The notes: generated by a model not told the origin, from the sequence alone. A DNA stretch of 64,000 nt from Candidatus Roseilinea mizusawaensis (GCA_016841965.1 JAEANN010000022.1:1-64000), one strand, 5' to 3'. Numbered from the stretch's first letter, positions 1-9,078 are shown. Numbers and translations are program-made.

Positions 1-495
1 TACAGCCATCGGTTCAGCCCGAAGAAGTTCACCCTGCCGCAGTTGGCGGCGTGCGTGCTGCTGAGCTTCTACTTCAAGATGAGCTACCGCGACTTTGAAG
101 CGTTGCTGTTGATGAGCCGGGAACTCCGCGACGCCTTGGAGCTGACCGGCGCGCCGGACTACAGCACGCTCAACCGGATGTATCACCGCTTTCGAGCCGG
201 TCACTTGGACAAGATGAACGAGGCGCTGCTGAGCACCCTGGATAACGGTGGTTTGGCTCAGGAAGACGCGATCAGGCTCGACTCGACCCTCTTTCGCCCG
301 ACCCATGCCAGCGCCTACTTTCAGACCCGCCGCGGCAAGCCGTTCAAACGCCGGCTGAAAGGCGCGTATGCCGTCGGCGTCAGCAGCCAGATGATCCTGG
401 CGGTGGCGCATGGCATCGGGCTGAGCCACCACGCGCCGCATCTGTCCACGCTGAAGCGCCGCGCCCACAAGTATGGCAAGACGACCTGTATCGAC
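1..495 (+). pseudogene. Transposase remnant (IS4/IS5-like DDE family), truncated at both ends
   Basis: The frame is open from base 1, so the 5' end lies outside the window. The translation has the look of an IS4/IS5-type transposase N-terminal part: a helical segment with MSYRDFEALL, then STLNRMYHRF, then a putative first catalytic aspartate in RLDST near residue 93 counted from base 1. Similarity seems to stop near base 490, before the second aspartate and the glutamate of a DDE site could appear. Beyond that point the open frame is only the mirror of pxpB. A short inverted repeat (ACCTGT-ATCG-ACAGGT, 484-499) lies at the break. I read this as a 3'-truncated, inactive copy abutting the pxp operon. 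The IS family is uncertain. Confidence 0.6.
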
Positions 496-501
496 AGGTT
501 T

Positions 502-1173
502 TCAACTGAGCAAGCCCGGCTGACTCACAAAGCGCACCCCATCGCCGGCCTGCAACAACGCCGGCCGGCTGTCGTTCAGCGGGTCAAACACCCGCAGCGC
601 CGTGCGCCCGATAATGTGCCAGCCCCCCGGCAGGGCAACCGGATAGATGCCGGCCATCCCGGCCGCAATCGCCACCGACCCCGCCGGCACACGTCCGCGC
701 GGCGTGTCGCGGCGCGCCACCTGCAACGCCGCCGGCAGCGGCCCGATGTAGGGAAAGCCATGCGCAAAGCCCACCATCATCACCCGCCAGGGCCGCGCGC
801 ACAACTGCCCAACCACCTCAGACGGCGCAAGCCCCAGCCGGCGCGCAACGTCCTCCAGGTCCGGCCCCGCCTCGCCCCCAAACGCAACCGGTATATCGAT
901 CACCGTGTCGAGATCGCCGGCCACAGGCAACAAACCGCGCGCCAGCGCCGCAACACACGCCTGCGCCTCGCGCCGCGCAATGACCAGCGGATCAAAGCGC
1001 ACCAGCACCGAATCGATGCCGAGTGTGACGCCCTGAATCCCCGGCCTGCCCTGCGCCTCAATCATCCGACTCAGCGCCAGCGCATAGCGATTGGCCAGGT
1101 CCACATCTGGCGCAAGGGATTGCGCCAACAGCGCCGCCTCGCCCAGCGGCGCAAAGCGCCACAGCTCAGACAT
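502..1173 (-). CDS. pxpB: 5-oxoprolinase subunit PxpB (KipI-like)
   Basis: This 223-residue protein matches the PxpB/KipI family, one of three subunits (PxpA, PxpB, PxpC) of the prokaryotic ATP-dependent 5-oxoprolinase that opens 5-oxoproline to glutamate. Family features seen are the start [15 protein letters not shown], a central [10 protein letters not shown], the [14 protein letters not shown] segment, and the C-terminal GGWHIIGRT. The ATG at 1173 overlaps the pxpA stop by 8 bases, which favours it over in-frame starts further upstream. The C-terminus looks complete. PxpC, normally adjacent, is not found downstream, where a transposase remnant begins 7 bases after the stop. Confidence 0.85.
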   Translation of the reverse strand: MSELWRFAPLGEAALLAQSLAPDVDLANRYALALSRMIEAQGRPGIQGVTLGIDSVLVRFDPLVIARREAQACVAALARGLLPVAGDLDTVIDIPVAFGGEAGPDLEDVARRLGLAPSEVVGQLCARPWRVMMVGFAHGFPYIGPLPAALQVARRDTPRGRVPAGSVAIAAGMAGIYPVALPGGWHIIGRTALRVFDPLNDSRPALLQAGDGVRFVSQPGLLS

Positions 1174-1933
1174 ACAAAGCCGGCAGCGGACTGACCCCCA
1201 CCCCAGCCTCTTCCAACGCCCGGCGCAACTGCGCGGCACGCGCCGCCGCGCCCGGCGTGTCGCCGTGAATGCACAGCGTGTCAGCCTGCAGGCGAACGCG
1301 CGCCCCGTCCCAGCTCAACACCTCGCCGCGCAGTGCAATGCTCAGCGCCTGGGCCACCCCGCGCGCCACATCGTCGATCAGCGCGCCGGGCAAATGGCGC
1401 GCCCGCAACGAGCCATCCACTTCGTAGGCGCGATCGACAAACGCCTCGCGCGCCACGTGCAGGCCGGCTGCCCGGCCGGCCTCGATGAGCTGCGATCCTG
1501 CCAAACCAACCAGAATCAGCCGGCGATCAAACACAGCCACCGCGCCGGCAATCGCATCCGCAATCTCACGGTCGGCGGCGGCGCGGGTATACAGCGCGCC
1601 GTGCGGTTTGACATGCGCCAGTTTCACGCCCTCGGCGCGCGCCAACGCCTCCAGCGCGCCCAGTTGCACCAGCACACTGTTAGCAATCTCATCGGGAGCG
1701 AGCGGCAGCGCGCGCCGGCCAAACCCCTGCAAATCGGGATAACCGGGATGCGCGCCGGCGCTCACGCCCAGATCGCGGCACAGGCGCAGTGTGCAGCGCA
1801 TGACATTTGGGTCGCCGGCATGCCCGCCGCAGGCAATGTTGGCCGAAGTGACATGCCGCAAAACGGTCGCGTCATCGCCCAGCGTCCACGCGCCAAAGCT
1901 CTCGCCGCAATCCACATTCAGATCCATGCGCAT
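1166..1933 (-). CDS. pxpA: 5-oxoprolinase subunit PxpA (LamB/YcsF family)
   Basis: This 255-residue protein has the LamB/YcsF family start [14 protein letters not shown], then a [14 protein letters not shown] segment, [17 protein letters not shown], and [14 protein letters not shown], all hallmarks of PxpA. With PxpB and PxpC it hydrolyses 5-oxoproline to glutamate using ATP. The ATG at 1933 lies one base past the stop of the permease gene; a second ATG at 1927 would also work. Upstream codons in the same frame are inside the permease gene and were rejected. It is the fourth gene of an apparent metal-transporter operon, which is an unusual setting. Confidence 0.9.
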   Translation of the reverse strand: MRMDLNVDCGESFGAWTLGDDATVLRHVTSANIACGGHAGDPNVMRCTLRLCRDLGVSAGAHPGYPDLQGFGRRALPLAPDEIANSVLVQLGALEALARAEGVKLAHVKPHGALYTRAAADREIADAIAGAVAVFDRRLILVGLAGSQLIEAGRAAGLHVAREAFVDRAYEVDGSLRARHLPGALIDDVARGVAQALSIALRGEVLSWDGARVRLQADTLCIHGDTPGAAARAAQLRRALEEAGVGVSPLPALYV

Positions 1934-1934
1934 G

Positions 1935-2783
1935 TCATGTCCGAATTGCCCGGCGCCACAACACGCCGCGCCGGGGCGCAAACAGATAGGCCAGCGCAAA
2001 CAACAGCGTGGCCACCAGCACAATGGCCGCGCCCGACGCCACGTTCAGATAATAGCTGAGATACAAACCGGCCAATCCCGAAAACGCGCCAATCAAAGCC
2101 GCCGTCAACATCATGGCGGGCAAGCGGCGCGTCAACAACTGCGCCGTCGCAGCGGGCGTCACCAACATCGCCGCCACCAGCCCCACCCCCACCGTCTGCA
2201 GCGACACCACGATGGTCAGCGCCAACAACACCAGCATGGCCGCGCGCAACAGCCCCACCGGCCAGCGCAGCGTTGTGGCCAGCACCGTGTCAAACGAGAT
2301 CAGCAGAAACGGCCTGTACAAGAGCGCAATCGCCGCCAACACCCCGACGCCCAGGCCGGCCATCAGCAACAAATCAGCCATGCCAACACCCAGCACATCG
2401 CCAAACAAAATGTGCGTCAGATCCACCGCAAACGTGCGCGCGGTGCTCATGAGAAAGACGCCCAGCGCCAGCGCAGCGGCAAAAAAGATGCCGATTGCAG
2501 TGTCCTCTTTGATCAGGCCGCGCTGCGAGATGGCGCCGATGCCCAGCGCGACCAATACCGCAGCGACCAACGCGCCGACCAACAAGTCGCCCCGCACCAG
2601 ATAAGCCACCGCCACGCCCGGCAAAATGGCGTGCGCCAGCGCGTCGCCCATGAACGCCATCGAGCGCAGCACCACATACGAGCCAATCACCGCGCATACC
2701 ACGCCCACCAGCACAGCAGCGGCCATGCCGCGCAGCATGAACTCATAGCGCAGCGGCTCCAACAATCCACCCAGGCCGGCCAT
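1935..2783 (-). CDS. Zinc/manganese ABC transporter permease (ABC-3 family)
   Basis: This 282-residue, very hydrophobic protein has about eight predicted membrane segments and the conserved start of ABC-3 permeases (ZnuB/MntB/TroC): [24 protein letters not shown] at about residues 34-57. It would form the membrane channel for a divalent metal together with the ATPase immediately upstream and the lipoprotein before that. The ATG at 2783 directly abuts the ATPase stop codon (2784-2786), indicating translational coupling. The metal (zinc or manganese) cannot be decided from the permease sequence; the histidine-rich binding protein leans toward zinc. Confidence 0.88.
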   Translation of the reverse strand: MAGLGGLLEPLRYEFMLRGMAAAVLVGVVCAVIGSYVVLRSMAFMGDALAHAILPGVAVAYLVRGDLLVGALVAAVLVALGIGAISQRGLIKEDTAIGIFFAAALALGVFLMSTARTFAVDLTHILFGDVLGVGMADLLLMAGLGVGVLAAIALLYRPFLLISFDTVLATTLRWPVGLLRAAMLVLLALTIVVSLQTVGVGLVAAMLVTPAATAQLLTRRLPAMMLTAALIGAFSGLAGLYLSYYLNVASGAAIVLVATLLFALAYLFAPRRGVLWRRAIRT

Positions 2784-3596
2784 TCACACCTCCTCGACCA
2801 AACGATGGGCCGGCGCCGGACAGCACTGATCCACCACCCACGCCCCGTCGGGCGTCATCAACATCTGACCGCCAAAAGCGTCGGCTAATGCGGCCGGGGT
2901 AAACACCTCGGCCGGCGCGCCATAGGCAACCAGCCGCCTGTTCAGCAGCATCACACGCTCAAAGCGCGTGGCTGCCAGGCGCAAGTCGTGTGTCGAGATC
3001 AGCGCCGTCATGCCGGTCTGCTTCAAATGGTGCAGCAGGTCAAGAATGACCTGTTGTGTTGTCGCATCCACGCCGGTGAACGGCTCATCCATGATCAGCA
3101 GATGCGGCTGCTGGGCCAGCGCGCGGGCCAGAAAGACGCGCTGCTGCTGGCCGCCCGACAGATCGCCGATGGAACGGCGGGCCAGGCCGGCCATGCCCAC
3201 CTGCTCCAGACTGCGCCAGACAATCTCGCGGTCGGCGTGGCCGGCCGGCTTCAACCAGCCCAGCCGGCCATACCGCCCCATCATCACCACGTCGAAGACT
3301 GTCACCGGGAAATGCCAATCCACTTCCTCGCGCTGCGGCACGTAGGCCACACACACCGTGTTCGCGCCCGGCGATGCGCCATGCACCCGCGCCCGGCCTT
3401 GCGAGACCGGCAACAGCCCCACCAACGCCTTGAACAAGGTGGACTTGCCGGCGCCGTTTGGGCCAACCACCGCCACATGCGCGCCGCCGGCAATGTGCAC
3501 ACTGATATCGTCCAACGCAGGCGCGGCGCGCCGGTCATAGCACACAGTGACATGCTCCAGCGCCACGTCAGCCGGCGCGCCGTCCTGCTCTCTCAT
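2784..3596 (-). CDS. Zinc/manganese ABC transporter ATPase
   Basis: This 270-residue ABC ATPase has Walker A GPNGAGKST (residues 45-53), a Q-loop in YVPQREEVDWHFPVTV, the signature LSGGQQQR, Walker B LLIMDEPFTGVD, and the H-loop STHD. The sequence around the Q-loop is typical of the ZnuC/MntA/TroB group that powers uptake of divalent metals. It lies between the binding-protein gene (32-base gap) and the permease gene (directly adjacent), so the three genes form one transporter operon. It is cytoplasmic and associated with the membrane. Length is normal for the family. Confidence 0.92.
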   Translation of the reverse strand: MREQDGAPADVALEHVTVCYDRRAAPALDDISVHIAGGAHVAVVGPNGAGKSTLFKALVGLLPVSQGRARVHGASPGANTVCVAYVPQREEVDWHFPVTVFDVVMMGRYGRLGWLKPAGHADREIVWRSLEQVGMAGLARRSIGDLSGGQQQRVFLARALAQQPHLLIMDEPFTGVDATTQQVILDLLHHLKQTGMTALISTHDLRLAATRFERVMLLNRRLVAYGAPAEVFTPAALADAFGGQMLMTPDGAWVVDQCCPAPAHRLVEEV

Positions 3597-3628
3597 ACAA
3601 GCTCCTTATTTTTAAGGCCACAACGATT

Positions 3629-5110
3629 TTAAGGCTTCAGCGCCTCCACAATGGCGCGTGTGTTGTAACGCATCATGTCAAGATAGGTCGAGGCCGGGCC
3701 GCCGGGTTCGGTGGTCGAGTGACTGTACAGTTCCGTCACCACACGAATGCCCGTCTCTGCGGCCAGTTGCTCGGCCAGCTTCGCATTGCTACCGGTCTCC
3801 AAGAAGATGGCTTTCACGCCGGCCTGCTTGACGCGATCGGCCAACCGCGCCAATTGCTGAGCCGAAGGTTGCGCCATCGGACTGACATTCGGAACCACTG
3901 TTCCGATCACCTCAAAACCATAGCGGTCGGCGAAATAGCCAAAGCTCTCGTGATTGGTGACCAGCTTGCGCTGATCGGGCGGGATTTGCGCCACTTGCTC
4001 GGCAATCCAGGCGTCCAGCTCCTTCAAGCGGGCGATGTACGCCTCTGCGTTTGCGGCGTAAACCGCAGCGCCGGCCGGATCAGCTTTGCTCAGCGCGTCG
4101 CGGGTATTTTCAACATACTTCACAACCAGGTTTGGGTCAAGCCAGAAATGCGGGTCGCCATGATCATGGTGATGATGCGCCCCGGCCGGCCCAAACACCA
4201 CAAACGCTTCGGCCTGCGGCCATTCCGAGAGCGCCAGCACATACTCGCCGGCCTGCAATTCCATTTGGGCTGCCTGTTTCAGGCCCACACAATCCACTGC
4301 AAAGGTCTCTTCGACTTCAACCGGTTCACTCTGGCCGGCCGGCGTCATGGCAAACTGGCCCTGTGGCAAAGCGAGCAAGTAATCGCCCGCCTCGGCGACT
4401 TCCAGCCGCACAAAGCCTCCAAACGTCGCGCCCTGCGCCGGCAGAGTCACCTCAAAGCGCTCCAGACTGTGTTCATGTTCTGCTGCGGCTTCCTTGTCGT
4501 GTTTGTCGTGTTCATGAGCGTGCGCCTCGCCGAGCAACGGCGCAGCGGCAATATCGGCGACGGCTGCGACGGCGTCCATGTGAGCATGATCGGGCGCCTG
4601 AACGCAAAACGCCTCGGCGCGCTCTTCGGGCGACAGGACCGCTTCTTCGCCTTCGCGCGCCTCGCGGCTGGTCAGGCCGGCCGACGCTTCCACCACCACA
4701 CGTTCGCCGCCGGCGCTCTTCAACAAATCCTCCAGCCCAGGCGTCAGATCAGCGCCATTGACAATCAGCAGATCGCTATCCACCACGGCGGCCACATCGC
4801 CGGGCGTCGGCTGATAGCCGTGCGGATCCACGCCGGGCGGGATGAGCGGTTTGACGATGAGACGATCACCGGCCACGTTTTGAACAATGTCGGCGAGAAA
4901 ATTCTCCAGCACCACGACACGCGTGGCGGGGGCAGGGGATTGTGTGGCCTGCGGCGCAAGCGTGGCCACAGCCGTCGCCGGGGCAGGCGCTGCCGGCTGT
5001 GTCGCCGGGGCGGGCGCTGGAGGCGGCGGCGCGGCGCAGGCCGCCGTCAACAACAGCGCGCCACTCAGCGCGCCACCGACACTCCTGAGTTGTGCGCGTA
5101 TATGTTTCAT
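3629..5110 (-). CDS. Metal-binding ABC transporter lipoprotein (ZnuA/TroA family) with a large insertion
   Basis: This 493-residue protein is much longer than the usual 300. The start MKHIRAQLRS at 5110 has a strong ribosome site (GGAGGT, 5117-5122). A signal peptide ends in LTAAC (Cys at about residue 25), followed by a Pro/Ala linker, indicating a lipoprotein. The family's first metal ligand is in PPGVDPHGYQPTP, the His-rich loop in HHHHDHGDPHFWLDP, and later ligands in TNHESFGYFADRYG. About 145 residues containing His/Asp-rich stretches and a beta-rich segment (FEVTLPAQGATFGGF onward) are inserted just before the His-rich loop. It captures the metal outside the cell for the permease and ATPase encoded downstream. 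Confidence 0.88.
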   Translation of the reverse strand: MKHIRAQLRSVGGALSGALLLTAACAAPPPPAPAPATQPAAPAPATAVATLAPQATQSPAPATRVVVLENFLADIVQNVAGDRLIVKPLIPPGVDPHGYQPTPGDVAAVVDSDLLIVNGADLTPGLEDLLKSAGGERVVVEASAGLTSREAREGEEAVLSPEERAEAFCVQAPDHAHMDAVAAVADIAAAPLLGEAHAHEHDKHDKEAAAEHEHSLERFEVTLPAQGATFGGFVRLEVAEAGDYLLALPQGQFAMTPAGQSEPVEVEETFAVDCVGLKQAAQMELQAGEYVLALSEWPQAEAFVVFGPAGAHHHHDHGDPHFWLDPNLVVKYVENTRDALSKADPAGAAVYAANAEAYIARLKELDAWIAEQVAQIPPDQRKLVTNHESFGYFADRYGFEVIGTVVPNVSPMAQPSAQQLARLADRVKQAGVKAIFLETGSNAKLAEQLAAETGIRVVTELYSHSTTEPGGPASTYLDMMRYNTRAIVEALKP

Positions 5111-5176
5111 CAGATGCACCTCCAAGAAAATTGACGGACAGGCCGGCCATTGTGTTCGCGCCGACCTATCCATTAT

Positions 5177-5191
5177 TGAGAAACATTCTCA
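5177..5191. promoter_or_regulatory. Fur/Zur-family-like operator (7-1-7 inverted repeat)
   Basis: TGAGAAACATTCTCA is an inverted repeat (arms TGAGAA/TTCTCA) that agrees with the Fur-family core TGAnAATnATTnTCA at all but one base when read on the minus strand. It lies 67 bases upstream of the metal-lipoprotein start in an AT-rich patch, a position suited to repression of a metal-uptake operon by Fur, Zur or Mur. No regulator gene of that family is in the window. It could also affect the divergent pfkB-family gene. Confidence 0.6.
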
Positions 5192-5240
5192 TTTTACCCG
5201 AATCAAAAAAAGCTCCGCGCGGCCGGAGTTCGCGCTCGCC

Positions 5241-5246
5241 TATAAT
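5241..5246 (+). promoter_or_regulatory. -10 box (TATAAT) for the sugar-phosphate operon
   Basis: A perfect TATAAT lies 16 bases before the ATG of the PfkB-family gene, predicting a leader of only about ten bases. No good -35 box and no Shine-Dalgarno sequence are seen. Confidence 0.5.
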
Positions 5247-5262
5247 CCGTGCGTCATTCGCC

Positions 5263-6225
5263 ATGTCACATGCATCACACACCCTTTTTGTGGTTGTCGG
5301 CCTGAACCCGACGCTGGATGTCGTCATGCGCGTGCGCGGGCCGGCGTTCGGCCAGCTCAACATCGCCGACAAGTCGGCGGCCTTTGCCTCCGGCAAAGCG
5401 ATGAACCTGGCGCGCTACCTGGCGCAACTGGGCAATGAGACGTTGCTGTTGGGCTTCATCGGGCGCGACGAGGCGCAACACTTCATCACCACCGTCGAGA
5501 GCAGCGGCGCCCATCAGCAATTCACCATACTGGACGCGCCCACACGCATCAACGTGAAAATCATCGACAGCGACACCGGCCAGGACACCGAGTTCAACAT
5601 GCGCGGGGCGCGCGTGACGCCCGAAGAGCTTGCCGCCGTGGCGTCCAACATCCAGGCTGCCCTGCCCCGCGCGCGCGCGATTGCGTTCACCGGCAGCCTG
5701 CCGCCGGGCGCGCCGAGCGACATCTACGCGCGCTGGATTCGGCAGGCCAAACAGGCCGGCGTGCCGGCCGCCCTCGACGCCAGCGGTGAGCGACTGCGGC
5801 TTGGCCTGGCCGAACACCCCTGGCTGGTCAAAGTGAACTGGTTCGAGTTGTCCCAACAGGTCGAAGAACATGCCGTGACTCAAGAGCGCGCCATTGCGCT
5901 GCTGCGTGAATGGATTGCCGGCGGGACGGAGATCGCCGTCGTGACGCGCGCCGATCGCGTCATCCTGGCCACTGCGGCCGGCGTGTGGCAGGCCACAACG
6001 CCGCGCCAGGTGGCGCAGAACCCGGTGGGCGCCGGCGACGCGCTGCTGGCCGGCCTGCTGAACGGCTGGGGGCGCGCGCTGCCGCCGGCTGAACTGTTGC
6101 GGCAAGCCTGCGCGGTGGCCGTGTCCAGCGTGCTCTCCATGGACCCGGGCAGCTTTGCGCCCGCCGACTACGAGGCAATCCTGCCACAAATCGAGATTGC
6201 CCCGATTGGAGACACTGCGCCGTGA
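5263..6225 (+). CDS. PfkB-family sugar-phosphate kinase (1-phosphofructokinase/tagatose-6-phosphate kinase type)
   Basis: This 320-residue protein belongs to the ribokinase/PfkB superfamily. It opens with VVVGLNPTLDVVMRV, matching the TVTLNPALD start of the FruK/LacC branch, has the family glycine motif FASGKAMNLARYLAQLG, and carries the C-terminal catalytic motif NPVGAGDALLAGLL. It should phosphorylate a sugar phosphate such as fructose 1-phosphate or tagatose 6-phosphate in the cytoplasm. The ATG at 5263 was chosen because the protein starts at the conserved strand; upstream in-frame codons run through the promoter. Its stop overlaps the GTG of the next gene (GTGA), forming a three-gene operon. 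The exact substrate is unknown. Confidence 0.85.
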   Translation: MSHASHTLFVVVGLNPTLDVVMRVRGPAFGQLNIADKSAAFASGKAMNLARYLAQLGNETLLLGFIGRDEAQHFITTVESSGAHQQFTILDAPTRINVKIIDSDTGQDTEFNMRGARVTPEELAAVASNIQAALPRARAIAFTGSLPPGAPSDIYARWIRQAKQAGVPAALDASGERLRLGLAEHPWLVKVNWFELSQQVEEHAVTQERAIALLREWIAGGTEIAVVTRADRVILATAAGVWQATTPRQVAQNPVGAGDALLAGLLNGWGRALPPAELLRQACAVAVSSVLSMDPGSFAPADYEAILPQIEIAPIGDTAP

Positions 6226-7574
6226 GCATTTTCAAAGCCTGTGATATCCGAGGCCGTTACGGCAGCGAGTTGTTCGACGCCGACGGCGCGCGCCTGGGAT
6301 TGGCTTTGGCCGAGCAGCTTGCGCCGGCCGAAGTGATCGTGGCCGGCGACGGGCGACTGTCCACGCCGGCGCTCAAGCATGAGCTGGTGAAAGGACTGCT
6401 TCAGGGCGGCTGCAACGTAGTCGATATCGGCATGGTCCCCACTCCTGCCTTCTATTTCGCGCGCCATCATCTCGGCATTCTGCCCGGCGTCATGGTGACG
6501 GCGTCGCACAACCCCGCGCAGGACAACGGATTTAAGGTTACGTTGGATGAACTGCCCGTCACCCCCGACGACATTCAGAGGCTGGCGGCGCGCATGCAAT
6601 CGGGCGACTTGAGGCCGGCGCAACAGCCCGGCGCGTTGCGCGCCGTCGATGTTCTGCCGGATTACATCGCTCACGCCCGCGCCCATGCACCTGATCTGGC
6701 CGGCCTGCGCGTGGTGGCCGACTGCGCCAATGGCATGTGCGCGCTGACCGCCCGCGCTGTATGGCAAGCCAGCGGAGCAGAGGTGTCTTTTCTCTACGAC
6801 ACGGTCGATGGCGCATTCCCCAACCACCCACCTGATCCTTCTGTCTTTAAGAATCTTAAATCGTTGCGCCGGGCAGTCATCGAGCAACGGGCTGATCTGG
6901 GCGTGGGCTACGATGGCGACGGCGACCGCGCTGTCTTCGTGGACGAGAGAGGCCGGCCGCTGGCGGCCGATAAAGCCATTGCGCTGTTTGTGGTGCGCGC
7001 GCTGGCCGATGGGCCGGCTCCCATCGTCTATGACCAGAAATGCTCGCTGCTCGTCGCCGAAGCCATCCGTGCGCGCGGCGGCCGGCCGGTCATGGAGAAA
7101 TCCGGTCACACCTTTATCAAAACCACCTTCCTGCGCCTGGGCGCGCCCTATGCCGGCGAGATCAGCGGCCACCACTTCTTCCGCGAAATTGGCGGCGACG
7201 ACGGCTTGATCGCGTCGCTGTACATGGCAGACCTCGTGCGCCGGTCGGGGCAAGGACTGGCTGCGCTGGCAGACGCCATTCCAACCTACCCCATCACGCC
7301 AGAGATTCGCCTGAAGATGGACGCTGCCGGCGTGAGCCGGGTGATCGAAATGCTGGCCGGCAGTTTGGCGCGCGAGGCAACGCTTAGCATGACCGACGGC
7401 TTGCGCGTGGAATACCCGGACGCCTGGGGCCTCGCGCGGCAATCGGTCACCGAGCCGGCGCTCACGCTGCGCTTCGAGGGCAAGACCGAGAGCGCTCTGC
7501 GTCAGATCATGGCGCGCTTCGAAGCGGCTGCGCCTGAGCTGGCCGGTCATCTGACCCAACGGGCCGAAACATGA
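6222..7574 (+). CDS. Phosphomannomutase/phosphoglucomutase
   Basis: This 450-residue alpha-D-phosphohexomutase has the phosphoserine loop VTASHNP (Ser95), the metal-binding loop DGDGDR (231-236), the sugar-binding GEISGHHFF and the C-terminal phosphate-binding domain. It interconverts hexose 6-phosphate and 1-phosphate and could feed mannose 1-phosphate to the guanylyltransferase encoded at 13.3-14.4 kb. The GTG start overlaps the kinase stop by four bases, and its own stop overlaps the FGGY kinase start (ATGA). The protein is of normal length and all motifs are intact. Glucose versus mannose preference cannot be settled by eye. Confidence 0.92.
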   Translation: MSIFKACDIRGRYGSELFDADGARLGLALAEQLAPAEVIVAGDGRLSTPALKHELVKGLLQGGCNVVDIGMVPTPAFYFARHHLGILPGVMVTASHNPAQDNGFKVTLDELPVTPDDIQRLAARMQSGDLRPAQQPGALRAVDVLPDYIAHARAHAPDLAGLRVVADCANGMCALTARAVWQASGAEVSFLYDTVDGAFPNHPPDPSVFKNLKSLRRAVIEQRADLGVGYDGDGDRAVFVDERGRPLAADKAIALFVVRALADGPAPIVYDQKCSLLVAEAIRARGGRPVMEKSGHTFIKTTFLRLGAPYAGEISGHHFFREIGGDDGLIASLYMADLVRRSGQGLAALADAIPTYPITPEIRLKMDAAGVSRVIEMLAGSLAREATLSMTDGLRVEYPDAWGLARQSVTEPALTLRFEGKTESALRQIMARFEAAAPELAGHLTQRAET

Positions 7575-9025
7575 TCGCCGTCGTCATCGGCATCGATGTG
7601 GGGACACAGGGCGCGCGTGTGCTGGCTGTGACCCCAAATGGCACAGTGGCAGCGTCTGCCGAGCAGAAGTTCGCACTGGCCACGCACGAGCTGCCGGCCG
7701 GCTGGTTCGAGCAGCACGCGCTGGACTGGTGGCGCGCGGTGTCGGCTTGTTTGCGACAGATCAGCGCAGCGTTGCCGGCCGGCGCTCACATAGCCGGACT
7801 CGCCGTCGATTCGACCTCCGGGACGATTGTGCCGGTGGACGCGGGCGGGACGCCGCTCCATCCTGCGCTGATGTACAACGACACGCGCAGCCAGCCCTGT
7901 GTGGCAGAAGTGCGCCAGGCCGGCCGGCACATCGAAGCAAAGCTGGGTTATGCATTCGGTGCGTCGTTCGGGCTGCCCAAGATGGTGTGGCTGATGCGCG
8001 AGAAACCGGATGTGGCTGCGCGGGTCAGCAAATTTATTCACGCCACGGATTTCATCGTCGGGCGATTGACGGGCGACTATGGCGTGACCAACTTCAGCGA
8101 TGCGCTGAAGAGCGGCTACGACTTGATCGCGCAGGAATGGCCGGCGTTCATCGAACGCGAGCTGGGCCTGCCGATATCGCGCTTGCCGCGCGTCACGCCG
8201 CCAGGAGCAGCCATTGGGACAGTGACGCCGGCTGCGGCAGAAGCGACCGGCCTGCCGCCCGGCACGCCGGTGTTCAGCGGCGCCACCGACGGCACGGCTG
8301 CGCAAATCGCTTCTGGCGCAGTCGAGCCGGGCGCATGGAACACATCGCTTGGCACGACGCTGGTGGTCAAGGGCATCAGCGAGCAATTGCTGATCGATCC
8401 GCTGGGCCGCATCTATTCACATCGACATCCTGAAGGATGGTGGATGCCGGGCGGCGCCAGCAACACCGGCACAGAGTGGATCGTGCGTGAGTATGCCGGC
8501 CGCGACCTGAAGGCGCTTGACGCAGCCGCCGAAAAGCGCCTGCCCACGGCGCTGATTCGCTATCCGCTGGTGCGCGTCGGGGAACGGTTCCCCTTTGTGC
8601 AGCCGCGCGCGACCGGCTTTTTGGCCGCCGAGGCCGGCAGCGCGGACGAGATCGATCGATTCGCCGCCGGGCTGGAGGGAACGGCGCTGCTCGAACGCCT
8701 GGCATACGACACGCTGCAGCAGATCGGCGCACCGGTAGGGCCACGCATTCACACCACCGGCGGGGGGAGCAAGTCAATGGCCTGGCTGAAGGTGCGCGCC
8801 AGCGCACTCGACCGCGCGCTGATTCGTCCGGTCGTGAGCGACGCCGCCATGGGCGTTGCGTTGCTGGCTGCGGCCGGAGCCTGGCATGGCAGCCTGAGCG
8901 CGGCTGCGCGGGAGATGGTCAGGCCGGAGGTGGTCGTGGAGCCGGATCGTCATCTCAAGCAGGCCTACGACACGCGCTACGCCGAGTTCTGCGCGCAGTT
9001 GCGACAGCGCGGATATCTGCCATAG
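7571..9025 (+). CDS. FGGY-family carbohydrate kinase (xylulokinase-like)
   Basis: This 484-residue protein has the actin-like ATPase fold of FGGY kinases: the first phosphate loop IGIDVGTQGARVLAV, the substrate segment YNDTRSQPC, a GATDGTAAQIASGA block, and the C-terminal ATP-binding TTGGGSKSMAWLKVRASAL. It should phosphorylate a sugar or polyol in the cytoplasm; xylulose, ribulose and related ligands are possible. It is the last gene of the pfkB-mutase-FGGY operon and is translationally coupled by an ATGA overlap. A strong hairpin follows at 9040-9071. A second, different FGGY kinase begins at 62904. Confidence 0.88.
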   Translation: MIAVVIGIDVGTQGARVLAVTPNGTVAASAEQKFALATHELPAGWFEQHALDWWRAVSACLRQISAALPAGAHIAGLAVDSTSGTIVPVDAGGTPLHPALMYNDTRSQPCVAEVRQAGRHIEAKLGYAFGASFGLPKMVWLMREKPDVAARVSKFIHATDFIVGRLTGDYGVTNFSDALKSGYDLIAQEWPAFIERELGLPISRLPRVTPPGAAIGTVTPAAAEATGLPPGTPVFSGATDGTAAQIASGAVEPGAWNTSLGTTLVVKGISEQLLIDPLGRIYSHRHPEGWWMPGGASNTGTEWIVREYAGRDLKALDAAAEKRLPTALIRYPLVRVGERFPFVQPRATGFLAAEAGSADEIDRFAAGLEGTALLERLAYDTLQQIGAPVGPRIHTTGGGSKSMAWLKVRASALDRALIRPVVSDAAMGVALLAAAGAWHGSLSAAAREMVRPEVVVEPDRHLKQAYDTRYAEFCAQLRQRGYLP

Positions 9026-9033
9026 CTCAGGAT

Positions 9034-9071
9034 ACGAAAAGCCGGGCAAGAGTATCTACTCTTGCCCGGCT
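9034..9071 (-). terminator. Rho-independent terminator hairpin downstream of tRNA-Arg
   Basis: AGCCGGGCAAGAGTA (9040-9054) and its exact complement (9057-9071) form a very stable stem. Read on the minus strand the stem is followed by TTTTCG, so it ends the tRNA-Arg transcript. On the plus strand it may also stop the FGGY operon, though no T-run follows in that direction. Confidence 0.8.
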
Positions 9072-9078
9072 GATTGAG

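Noticed and set aside
496-1194. Continuation of the transposase reading frame to base 1194
   Set aside because: Beyond about base 490 the translation is Arg/His/Pro-rich mirror sequence of pxpB and has no transposase motifs.
6168-7559. 463-codon frame on the minus strand
   Set aside because: It is the exact antisense of the phosphohexomutase gene, whose motifs are complete; such mirror frames are common at this GC content.
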